NCBI RefSeq assembly: GCF_000473325.1 | Contig: NZ_AXBI01000021.1 | Span: 30,629 to 94,628, forward strand | From: Leisingera caerulea DSM 24564 | GTDB taxonomy: Bacteria > Pseudomonadota > Alphaproteobacteria > Rhodobacterales > Rhodobacteraceae | Direction of reading: 5' to 3' | DNA length: 64,000 nt | Shown here: in pieces, positions 1 to 6,939 of the stretch | Layout of the letters: each line of letters opens with the position of its first letter | How positions within the stretch are numbered: the stretch's first letter is position 1 | Translations under genes and position numbers: made by a program | The notes under the pieces: model-generated | Database searches by the model: none | What the model was told of the DNA's origin: nothing | The model's input: only the letters and a program-made list of their open reading frames with translations

Positions 1-713
1 AGAGCTTCAAGCATCTGAATGCCAAGATCATCAAGCCGGCAGTGGCGGAGGTGAACAAGACCTCCAACATCCTGCTGACGCCGGAGTTCAAGAAGATGGG
101 GCGGCAGGTCGCGGAGGTGCGGTTTCTGATCAAGGAGAACCCGCAGCTGGCGATGCTGGACATTGATGATGGCGCCGGGGTGCGGCAGGGGGCGGTTTAC
201 GGCCAGCTGATGGAGCTGGGGGTGAGCGACCGGCTGGCGCGGCAGTGGATTGCCGAGCATGGCGAGGATTATGTGGCCGAGAAGGTCGGCTATCTGAAAG
301 GGCGCAAGGGGGTGGACAGCCCGGTGCGCTATCTGAGCGCGGCGCTGCGGGACGACTATAAGGACGCGCCTGCGGAGGCGGTGAACGAGGTTTCCCCGGA
401 ACTGCTGGCGGCGGCCAAGGCGCGCAAGGTGGCGGAGGCCGTGGCGGCGCGCAAGGCCGCGGCAGAGGATGCGGCCAAGGCGCAGGAGCGCGCGCTGAGG
501 GCGCAGCGGCTGGAGCGGATCCGCGATCTGGCCGCCAGCCGCTCGCCCACCCAGCGGGACGCCGACAAGCGGCTGTTCCTGAGCCGCCTGGAGGATGAGA
601 TCGACCGCGAGGAATTCCGCAACCGCGGCTGGGGCGCGGCCTTGCTGGCCAGCCAGATGGCGGAATTCTGGGAGGAACTGATCCCGGGCGCGTTCGAGGA
701 ACTGGCCGGATAG
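1..713 (+). CDS. Rep_3-family plasmid replication initiator, C-terminal part (5' end outside window)
   Basis: The frame is open from the first base of the window and ends at TAG 711-713, so the 5' end of the gene is missing. The first residues (FKHLNAKIIKPAVAEVNK, then GRQVAEVRFLIKEN) match the conserved segment of the second winged helix of Rep_3/RepB-type initiators, which bind iterons and open the plasmid origin. A second stretch, YGQLMELGVSDRLARQWI, is the helical region often seen after that domain. The tail (about residues 125-225) is Ala/Arg/Glu-rich and probably a coiled coil. A GTG at 42 is internal and not the real start. Its presence suggests the window belongs to an extrachromosomal replicon. 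Family assignment is from remembered motif patterns only. Confidence 0.8.
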   Translation, partial: SFKHLNAKIIKPAVAEVNKTSNILLTPEFKKMGRQVAEVRFLIKENPQLAMLDIDDGAGVRQGAVYGQLMELGVSDRLARQWIAEHGEDYVAEKVGYLKGRKGVDSPVRYLSAALRDDYKDAPAEAVNEVSPELLAAAKARKVAEAVAARKAAAEDAAKAQERALRAQRLERIRDLAASRSPTQRDADKRLFLSRLEDEIDREEFRNRGWGAALLASQMAEFWEELIPGAFEELAG

Positions 714-741
714 GGCAGGGGGCCGCCTGCCGCCCCGTGGT

Positions 742-1263
742 TCAGAGCGAGGCGGCGGCGCGGCTGGCCTGGTCGTAATGGCCCGAGAGCGCGCGCAGGC
801 TGCGGGCCAGCTCGCGCAGGTCCTTGCCCGGCAGGTCGGCGGCGGACAGCCCGTCCAGCAGGCACTGGCGGCGCACGTCGCGGTAGGCGGAACACAGCTC
901 CGCGCCCTCGGCGGAGGTGCGGTAGAACACTTCCTTGCCGCGCTTTTCCGAGGCCAGCAGCCCGGCCTTGAGCAGTTTGCGCAGTCCGTAGTTCACCGTG
1001 TGGCTGTCCTCGATGTTGAGCAGGAAGCAGATGTCGGACAGGCGCTTGTCCTTGCCGCGGTGATTGACGTTGTGCAGGATCAGGATTTCCAGCGGGTTCA
1101 GATCCGGCTGGCCGGCCGCGGCCATGCAGCGGGTCATCCAGCGGGAAAAGGCGTTGGAGGCGATGATCAGGCCGAATTCCAGCTCCGACAGCTCCCAGCC
1201 TTCGCCTTCGGCCAGGTGGCGGGAGGAGACGATTCGGCGGGAATCCGGTTTCTTTTCGGCCAT
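742..1263 (-). CDS. MarR-type winged-helix transcriptional regulator
   Basis: A 173-residue protein with a central winged helix: about residues 55-120 contain LNPLEILILHNVNHRGKDKR, a helix-turn-helix around SDICFLLNIEDSHTVNYGLR and a wing (KAGLLASEKRGKEVFYRTS). The architecture fits MarR-like dimeric repressors that respond to small ligands. It is transcribed away from the TRAP/pxp operon with 209 bp between the start codons. That gap holds two perfect dyads (1283-1304 and 1439-1450). The likely job is local control of the 5-oxoproline operon and of itself; this is inferred from position only. Confidence 0.8.
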   Translation of the reverse strand: MAEKKPDSRRIVSSRHLAEGEGWELSELEFGLIIASNAFSRWMTRCMAAAGQPDLNPLEILILHNVNHRGKDKRLSDICFLLNIEDSHTVNYGLRKLLKAGLLASEKRGKEVFYRTSAEGAELCSAYRDVRRQCLLDGLSAADLPGKDLRELARSLRALSGHYDQASRAAASL

Positions 1264-1282
1264 CTTTTGCCCCTTCTTTGTT

Positions 1283-1304
1283 GATAAAACCCCGGCGTTT
1301 TATC
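1283..1304. promoter_or_regulatory. Inverted repeat upstream of the MarR-type gene (candidate operator)
   Basis: GATAAAAC (1283-1290) and GTTTTATC (1297-1304) are perfect 8-bp inverted arms separated by six bases, 20 bp upstream of the MarR-type start codon. The dyad lies where an autoregulatory operator would sit. No T-tract follows, so a terminator is unlikely. Confidence 0.45.
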
Positions 1305-1410
1305 TGCATGTGGTCATAAAAGGGCAAAGTATCAAGGAGATCAAGCAGGCCGTGGTGCCGGTGGCGGCGGCGGGCCAGGTGCGGGTCTGGCGGCATACAT
1401 TGGCAAAACG

Positions 1411-1450
1411 TTGACAAATTATCAGCGTTATGGGTACGATATTGCAATAT
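1411..1450 (+). promoter_or_regulatory. Sigma-70-type promoter and 12-bp palindrome ahead of the TRAP/pxp operon
   Basis: TTGACA at 1411-1416 is followed after 18 bp by TACGAT at 1435-1440, a good housekeeping promoter. Overlapping the -10 element is the perfect palindrome ATATTGCAATAT (1439-1450), a position where a repressor would block RNA polymerase. The start codon of the solute-binding protein is at 1473, after the ribosome site GGGAGG. Confidence 0.55.
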
Positions 1451-1472
1451 TTCGCTTTGGGAGGAAATTAAG

Positions 1473-2444
1473 ATGAAGATCACCCGTTTGCTGGGCGGCG
1501 CCGCCGTTCTGATTGCCGGTCTGTCGGTTCCGGCGCTGGCCGCGACCTGGGACATGCCAACGCCCTATCCGGACGCCACGTTCCACACCAAGAACATCAC
1601 TGAGTTTGCCAGCGACGTGGCCGAGGCGACCGATGGCGGGCTGGAGATCAAGGTCCACTCTGCCGGTTCGCTGTTCAAGCACCCGGAAATCAGCAAGGCG
1701 GTGCGCAGCGGCCAGGTGCCCGCGGGCGAGTTTTTCCTGTCGCTCCTGGCCAATGACAACCCGGCGTTCGGCGCTGACTCGCTGCCGTTCCTGGCGACCA
1801 GCTATGACCAGGCCGAGCGGCTGTGGGCGGCGCAGAAGGACGTGATCGACGGGCTGCTGGACGAGCAGGGGCTGATGGCGCTGTACGCTGTGCCGTGGCC
1901 GCCGCAGGGGCTGTACACCACCAAGGAAATCAACAGTGTCGAGGATCTGGCGGGTCTGAAGTTCCGCACCTACAACGCGACGCTGGAGCAGTTCGCCAAC
2001 CTGGCGGGCGCGGCACCGACGCAGGTTGAAGTGCCGGACATTCCGCAGGCCTTCAGCACCGGCCGGGTCGAGGCGATGATCACCTCGCCCTCCACCGGCG
2101 TGAATTCGAAGGCGTGGGACTTCCTGACCCATTACACCGATATCCAGGCCTGGATCCCGAAGAACATCGTGGTGGTGAACAAGCGGGCGTTCCGCCGTCT
2201 GGATGAGGCGACCCAGACCGCCGTTCTGGAAGCCGCGGCTGAGGCCGAGGCGCGCGGCTGGGAGATGAGCCGGGCCGAGACCAGCAGCCAGATCGAGGTG
2301 CTGAAAGAAAACGGCATCACCGTGTCCGAGCCGTCGGAGGAGCTGATGGACGGCCTGCGCGCGATTGGCGCCGAGATGCTGGAAAACTGGAAGGGCGAGG
2401 CCGGGGAGGCCGGCGCCACCCTGCTGAACGCTTACCAGCAGTAA
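1473..2444 (+). CDS. TRAP transporter substrate-binding protein (DctP family)
   Basis: 323 residues with a Sec signal peptide (hydrophobic core about 4-22, cleavage near ALA-AT). The body has the DctP fold features: an N-terminal domain ending in the VPDIPQAF region and the C-terminal helices ELMDGLRAIGAEMLENW. It should capture an organic acid in the periplasm and hand it to the DctQM membrane complex encoded next. Co-transcription with pxpBCA makes 5-oxoproline (pyroglutamate) or a related lactam the most likely ligand. That assignment rests on operon context, not on binding residues. Confidence 0.88.
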   Translation: MKITRLLGGAAVLIAGLSVPALAATWDMPTPYPDATFHTKNITEFASDVAEATDGGLEIKVHSAGSLFKHPEISKAVRSGQVPAGEFFLSLLANDNPAFGADSLPFLATSYDQAERLWAAQKDVIDGLLDEQGLMALYAVPWPPQGLYTTKEINSVEDLAGLKFRTYNATLEQFANLAGAAPTQVEVPDIPQAFSTGRVEAMITSPSTGVNSKAWDFLTHYTDIQAWIPKNIVVVNKRAFRRLDEATQTAVLEAAAEAEARGWEMSRAETSSQIEVLKENGITVSEPSEELMDGLRAIGAEMLENWKGEAGEAGATLLNAYQQ

Positions 2445-2455
2445 CGTGACCATGG

Positions 2456-2478
2456 CCGGACGCCGGGGCGGCGTCCGG
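2456..2478 (+). other. Intercistronic hairpin between dctP and dctQ
   Basis: CCGGACGCC (2456-2464) and GGCGTCCGG (2470-2478) form a perfect 9-bp GC-rich stem with a 5-base loop, 12 bp after the dctP stop. It lacks a T-run. The position suggests an mRNA-stabilising or attenuating structure that would give more binding protein than membrane subunits. Confidence 0.55.
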
Positions 2479-2501
2479 TCTCCTGGGGAGGAGGGGCAGC
2501 G

Positions 2502-3050
2502 ATGCGGCCTGTGCTTGATTTCATCTACCGTGCGGCCGGGGGCCTGGCAGCACTGTTTATCGTGGCCATCGTGGCGCTGGTTTTTGCGCAGGTGTGCCTG
2601 AACCTTGCTGACAAGATCGCGGTGGCGCTGACCGGAACCGGGGTGGGCCTGACGATCCCGTCTTATGCGGATTTCACCGGCTTTTTCCTGGCCGCCTCGA
2701 CCTTTCTGGCGCTGGCCTATGCGCTGCGGGCGGGCGGCCATATCCGGGTGACGCTGGTGACCAACCGCTTGCCCCCCGCCGCCCACCGCGCGGCGGAGCT
2801 GGGGGTGATCCTGCTGGCGCTGGCGATGAGCGGTTTTGCCACCTGGTACATGGGGCTGCTCTTGCTGGAATCGCTGGAGTTCGGCGACCGCAGCGCGGGC
2901 ATGGTGTCGGTGCCGCTGTGGCTGCCGCAGGCACCGGTGGCGCTTGGCCTTGCGATCCTCACCCTGGCGCTGGCGGACGAGCTGATCTCGATGCTGCGCG
3001 GCGCGCTGCCCTCCTGGGAGGGCAAGGGCGAAAATCTTCTGAGCGAATAG
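2502..3050 (+). CDS. TRAP transporter small permease subunit (DctQ family)
   Basis: 182 residues with about four transmembrane helices (near 12-35, 52-75, 92-115 and 140-160), the usual layout of DctQ, which braces the large DctM permease. The motif RAGGHIRVTLV in the second loop is typical of the family. The start is set by a strong ribosome site, GAGGAGG, about 9 bases upstream. It follows dctP and precedes dctM by 9 bp. Confidence 0.87.
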   Translation: MRPVLDFIYRAAGGLAALFIVAIVALVFAQVCLNLADKIAVALTGTGVGLTIPSYADFTGFFLAASTFLALAYALRAGGHIRVTLVTNRLPPAAHRAAELGVILLALAMSGFATWYMGLLLLESLEFGDRSAGMVSVPLWLPQAPVALGLAILTLALADELISMLRGALPSWEGKGENLLSE

Positions 3051-3059
3051 GGGATCACC

Positions 3060-4355
3060 ATGTCGGTTGCCGCGCTTTCCATCATTCTTCTGGTCCTTCT
3101 GTTCCTGTTCCTGGGCGCCGGCCTGTGGGTGGCCTTTGCCCTCTTGGGCGTGGGCATCGCCGCCATGGCGCTGTTCACCGAGGCGCCGCTGGGGCTGGTG
3201 ATGGCCACCACCATGTGGGGCCACAGCAACTCCTGGGCCCTGGCGGCGCTGCCGCTGTTCATCTGGATGGGCGAGATCCTGTTCCGCTCGCGCCTGTCGG
3301 AGGACATGTTCACCGGGCTGTCGCCCTGGATGAACCGGCTGCCCGGGCAGCTTTTGCATGTGAACGTCTTTGCCTGCGGGATCTTTGCCGCGGTGTCGGG
3401 CTCTTCCGCCGCCACCGCCGCCACCATCGGCAAGCTGTCGATCCCCGAGTTGTCGCGCCGCGGCTACCCCGAGAAGCTGGTGATCGGCACCCTGGCGGGG
3501 TCCGCCACGCTGGGGCTGCTGATCCCGCCGTCGATCATCCTGATCGTCTATGGCGTGGCGACTGAGCAATCCATTGCCCGGCTGTTTGTTGCAGGCGTGC
3601 TGCCTGGCGTGCTGCTGGTCGGGCTGTTCGTCGGCTATGTGGTGGTCTGGGCGCTGCTGAACCGCAGCCAGCTGCCGACCGAGGACATTGCCGCCACTTT
3701 CCGCGAGAAGCTGAAGCGCGCCCGCAGGCTGCTGCCGGTGGTGCTGCTGATCGGCGGGGTGATCGGCTCGATCTATGCGGGCATTGCCTCACCCACCGAT
3801 GCCGCCGCCGTGGGAGTGGTGCTGGCGCTGTTCTTGTCGTGGCAGTCCGGCTCGCTGACCCGGCAGAGCTTTACCGAGGGGCTGATGGGGGCGACCGTCA
3901 CCTCCTGCATGATCGCCTTTATCCTGGCGGGGGCGTCGTTCCTGACGGTGGCGATGGGCTTTACCGGCATTCCGCGCATCCTGGCGGAGTGGATCGGCTC
4001 CTTGAACCTGTCGACCTTCACCCTGCTGGCGGCGCTGACCATCTTCTTTGTGATCATGGGCTGCTTCCTGGATGGGATTTCGGTCGTGGTGCTGACGGCC
4101 TCGGTGATCATGCCGATGGTGCTGGAGGCAGGGATTGACCCCTTGTGGTTCGGCATCTTCCTGGTGATCGTGGTGGAGATGTCGCAGATCACGCCGCCGG
4201 TCGGGTTTAACCTGTTTGTGCTGCAATCGCTGACCGGGCGGGACATTCTGACCGTGGCCAAGGCGGCGCTGCCGTTCTTCTTCCTGATGATCGTGGCGCT
4301 GGTGCTGATCGTGCTGTTCCCGGCCATCGTGACCTACCTGCCGGAGCAGATGTGA
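3060..4355 (+). CDS. TRAP transporter large permease subunit (DctM family)
   Basis: 431 residues, the normal DctM length, hydrophobic throughout with about 12 membrane segments. Family signatures include the SGSSAATAATIGK region, the IPPSIILIVYGVATEQSI hairpin and the C-terminal TPPVGFNLFVL motif. It forms the sodium-driven channel for the substrate delivered by the DctP protein encoded upstream. The TGA stop shares its A with the ATG of pxpB, so translation is coupled to 5-oxoprolinase. Confidence 0.9.
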   Translation: MSVAALSIILLVLLFLFLGAGLWVAFALLGVGIAAMALFTEAPLGLVMATTMWGHSNSWALAALPLFIWMGEILFRSRLSEDMFTGLSPWMNRLPGQLLHVNVFACGIFAAVSGSSAATAATIGKLSIPELSRRGYPEKLVIGTLAGSATLGLLIPPSIILIVYGVATEQSIARLFVAGVLPGVLLVGLFVGYVVVWALLNRSQLPTEDIAATFREKLKRARRLLPVVLLIGGVIGSIYAGIASPTDAAAVGVVLALFLSWQSGSLTRQSFTEGLMGATVTSCMIAFILAGASFLTVAMGFTGIPRILAEWIGSLNLSTFTLLAALTIFFVIMGCFLDGISVVVLTASVIMPMVLEAGIDPLWFGIFLVIVVEMSQITPPVGFNLFVLQSLTGRDILTVAKAALPFFFLMIVALVLIVLFPAIVTYLPEQM

Positions 4356-5101
4356 TGGCTGAGGAACGCGCAGCACCGCCCGTTCCCGAAATCCGCACGG
4401 TGGGGGTGGACGGGATGCTGGTGAGCTTTGGCAGCCGTCTGAGCGAGCCGGCCAACCGCGCCGCCCTGGCGTTCCGCGCAGCACTGGCGGAGGCAAGCTG
4501 GGACGGGGTAGAGGAGGTCTCAACCTCGCTGGTGTCGGCCTATGTGCGGTTCGACCTGCGGCATCTGGACCATGCGGCGCTGCGGGCGCGGCTGGAGGCG
4601 CTGCTGGCGCAGCGCGACTGGTACGCGGCCGCGCTGCCCGGCCAGCGCCGCCTGTGGCGCATTCCGGCGGTGTTCGGCACCGATCTGGCGCCGCAGCTGC
4701 CGCAGGCGGCGGAGGCTGCGGGCATGACGGAGGCGGAGGCGGTGGCCTCCCTCTCGGCGGCGCGGGTCAGGGTGCAGACCATCGGTTTTGCCCCCGGCCA
4801 GCCCTATCTGGGCGAATTGCCGGAGGCCTGGGACATTCCGCGCCAGAGCCAGCTGACAACCCGCATTCCCGAAGGCGCGCTGGCGGTGGCGATCCGCCAG
4901 CTGGTGCTGTTTTCGGTGGCGACGCCCACCGGCTGGATGCACGCGGGCCAGACCGCAGTGCGGCTGTTCCGCCCGGATGCGGAGGAGCCGTTCCTGCTGC
5001 GCCCTGGCGATGAGGTGCAATTCACCCCGGTGACGCCGGAAGAGCTGCAAGGCTTGCGGCGCGATCCGCTGGGCGGCGCCAAGGCGGAGGAACTGTCATG
5101 A
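4355..5101 (+). CDS. pxpB: 5-oxoprolinase subunit PxpB (KipI-like)
   Basis: 248 residues from ATG 4355 (TGATG overlap with dctM; a GTG three bases earlier is possible). The sequence shows KipI/PxpB features: a first domain with LVSFGSRLSEPANRAALAFR and a cyclophilin-like second domain with TIGFAPGQPYLGELPE and ATPTGWMHAGQTAVRLF. With PxpA and PxpC it forms the ATP-dependent enzyme that opens 5-oxoproline to glutamate. The operon order is dctPQM-pxpBCA, with overlapping pxpB and pxpC, which supports a complex made in fixed proportion. Confidence 0.9.
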   Translation: MAEERAAPPVPEIRTVGVDGMLVSFGSRLSEPANRAALAFRAALAEASWDGVEEVSTSLVSAYVRFDLRHLDHAALRARLEALLAQRDWYAAALPGQRRLWRIPAVFGTDLAPQLPQAAEAAGMTEAEAVASLSAARVRVQTIGFAPGQPYLGELPEAWDIPRQSQLTTRIPEGALAVAIRQLVLFSVATPTGWMHAGQTAVRLFRPDAEEPFLLRPGDEVQFTPVTPEELQGLRRDPLGGAKAEELS

Positions 5102-6114
5102 CCGGCTCGTTGACCATTCTGCGCGCAGGGCCGGGGATGACGGTTCAGGACCTCGGCCGCCCGGGCTGGCTGGAATACGGGGTGTCGCGCGGCGGCGCTG
5201 CCGATCGGCTGGCGCTGGCCGAGGGCGCGGCGCTGCTGGGGCAGGTGGCGGATCTGGCAGCGGTCGAGATGGCCGGCCTGGGCGGCGAGTTCCAGGCGGA
5301 CAGCGATCTGCGCATCGCCCTGACCGGCGCGCCGATGCGGGCGAGCATCGACGGCACCGCCGTGGCCTGGAACGCCAGCCACCTGCTGCCCGCGGGGGCG
5401 CGGCTGACCATCGGCGCGGCGCAGAGCGGCAGCTATGGCTATCTGCATGTGGGCGGCGGCTTTCAGACGCCGGAGCATCTGGGCGCGCGCTCGGCGCATC
5501 TGGCGGCGGGCATTGGTGCTGCGCTAGCGGAAGGCGACGTGCTGGTGACCGGCCCTGACAGCGGCCGTGGCACCGGGCTGGGGCTGACGCCGGAGAACCG
5601 GTTTGAGGGCGGCACCGTGCGGGTTGTGGCGAGCCTGCAGACGGCGCTGTTCCCGCAAGCCGAGCTGGAGCGGTTCGAAGGCACGGTCTTCCGCCGCGGG
5701 GCGCGCGGCAACCGGATGGGTGTACCGTTGGAGAGCGATGGCGAAGGCTTCCGCCCCGACGGCGCGCGCACGGTGGTGTCTGAGGTGATCGTGCCCGGCG
5801 ACATCCAGGTGACCGGCGACGGCACGCCTTATGTGCTGCTGTCGGAGTGCCAGACCACCGGCGGCTATCCCCGGATCGGCACGGTGGTGCCCTGCGACCT
5901 GCCGCTGCTGGCGCAGGCGGCGGCGGGGGCGGAGCTGCACTTCCGTTTCATTCCGCTGGAGGAGGCGGTCGGGCTGGAACGGGCCGAGGCGGAGCGGTGC
6001 GAGGGGCTGCGCAGCCGGTGCTATCCCCTGATCCGCGATCCGCGCAGTATGACGAACCTGCTGTCCTATCAGCTGATCAGCGGCGTGATTGCCGGTGAAG
6101 AAGATGTCTTGTGA
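5098..6114 (+). CDS. pxpC: 5-oxoprolinase subunit PxpC (KipA-like, biotin-dependent carboxyltransferase fold)
   Basis: 338 residues; the start overlaps the pxpB stop by ATGA. It carries hallmarks of the KipA/AHS2 family: TVQDLGRPGWLEYGVSRGG at the N-terminus, the central RGARGNRMGVPLE and the SECQTTGGYPRIG motif near residue 245. Despite database names mentioning urea amidolyase or carboxyltransferase, stand-alone copies beside pxpA and pxpB function in 5-oxoprolinase. It lies 9 bp before pxpA. Confidence 0.9.
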   Translation: MTGSLTILRAGPGMTVQDLGRPGWLEYGVSRGGAADRLALAEGAALLGQVADLAAVEMAGLGGEFQADSDLRIALTGAPMRASIDGTAVAWNASHLLPAGARLTIGAAQSGSYGYLHVGGGFQTPEHLGARSAHLAAGIGAALAEGDVLVTGPDSGRGTGLGLTPENRFEGGTVRVVASLQTALFPQAELERFEGTVFRRGARGNRMGVPLESDGEGFRPDGARTVVSEVIVPGDIQVTGDGTPYVLLSECQTTGGYPRIGTVVPCDLPLLAQAAAGAELHFRFIPLEEAVGLERAEAERCEGLRSRCYPLIRDPRSMTNLLSYQLISGVIAGEEDVL

Positions 6115-6123
6115 GGAGATGAC

Positions 6124-6897
6124 ATGACCCGAACTGTCGATCTGAATGCCGATATGGGCGAAAGCTTTGGCGCCTGGTCCCTGGGCGATGATGCCGGGCT
6201 GCTGGATATCGTGACCTCGGCCAATATCGCCTGCGGTTATCATGCGGGCGATCCGGATGTGATGGCGGCGACGATGAAACACGCGGTGGCCAAGGGCACC
6301 GGCATCGGCGCGCATCCGGGCTTTCCCGACCTGCAGGGCTTTGGCCGCCGCCGGATGTCGGTGCCGCACGGGACGCTGGGCAATATGGTGCGTTACCAGC
6401 TGGGCGCGGCGCAGGCGATGGCGCGCGCGGCGGGCGGCGCGGTGCGGCATCTGAAGCTTCACGGGGCGCTGGCCAATATGGCCTCGGAAGATCTGGCGAT
6501 GGCGCGGGCCTGCTATCAGGCGGCTCTGTCGGTGGACCCGGAGATCATCGTGATGGTGCTGGCGGGCACCGCGCAGCAGCAGGCTGCGCAGGAGCTGGGC
6601 TGCAAGACGGCGTGCGAGATCTTTGCCGACCGCGCCTATAACGATGACGCGACGCTGGTGGACCGCAGCCTGCCCGGCGCGGTGATCCATGATCCGGCAG
6701 AGGCCGGGCGGCGGATGGTGGAGATGGTGCGCGAGGGCGCGATCATCACCGCCAGCGGCAAGCGCATCCCGGCGCGGATTGATACCATCTGCCTGCATGG
6801 CGACACGCCGGCCGCGGTGGCGATTGCCGCCGATGTGCGCCGCGCGCTGCAGGACAGCGGCGTCGAGCTGGCCCAGTTCAGCGGCGCGGTGCTGTAA
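6124..6897 (+). CDS. pxpA: 5-oxoprolinase subunit PxpA (LamB/YcsF family)
   Basis: 257 residues, standard length for YcsF/PxpA. The signature VDLNADMGESFGAW is at the N-terminus, followed by SANIACGYHAGDP and KLHGALANM. PxpA acts with PxpBC in ATP-driven cleavage of 5-oxoproline to glutamate. A GAGGAG ribosome site lies just upstream. It is the last gene of the operon and is followed by a strong intrinsic terminator. Confidence 0.93.
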   Translation: MTRTVDLNADMGESFGAWSLGDDAGLLDIVTSANIACGYHAGDPDVMAATMKHAVAKGTGIGAHPGFPDLQGFGRRRMSVPHGTLGNMVRYQLGAAQAMARAAGGAVRHLKLHGALANMASEDLAMARACYQAALSVDPEIIVMVLAGTAQQQAAQELGCKTACEIFADRAYNDDATLVDRSLPGAVIHDPAEAGRRMVEMVREGAIITASGKRIPARIDTICLHGDTPAAVAIAADVRRALQDSGVELAQFSGAVL

Positions 6898-6906
6898 GAG
6901 CGTGAG

Positions 6907-6933
6907 GCGGGGGCAGAAAGCCCCCGCATTTTT
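6907..6933 (+). terminator. Intrinsic terminator of the TRAP/pxp operon
   Basis: GCGGGGGC (6907-6914) pairs perfectly with GCCCCCGC (6920-6927) around an AGAAA loop, followed by ATTTTT. It lies 10 bp after the pxpA stop and just before the convergent mdeB stop. Confidence 0.88.
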
Positions 6934-6939
6934 CAGACC

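Noticed and set aside
5098..6114. Urea amidolyase / allophanate hydrolase subunit
   Set aside because: The family name overlaps, but adjacency to pxpA and pxpB and the absence of biotin carboxylase or allophanate genes favour 5-oxoprolinase.
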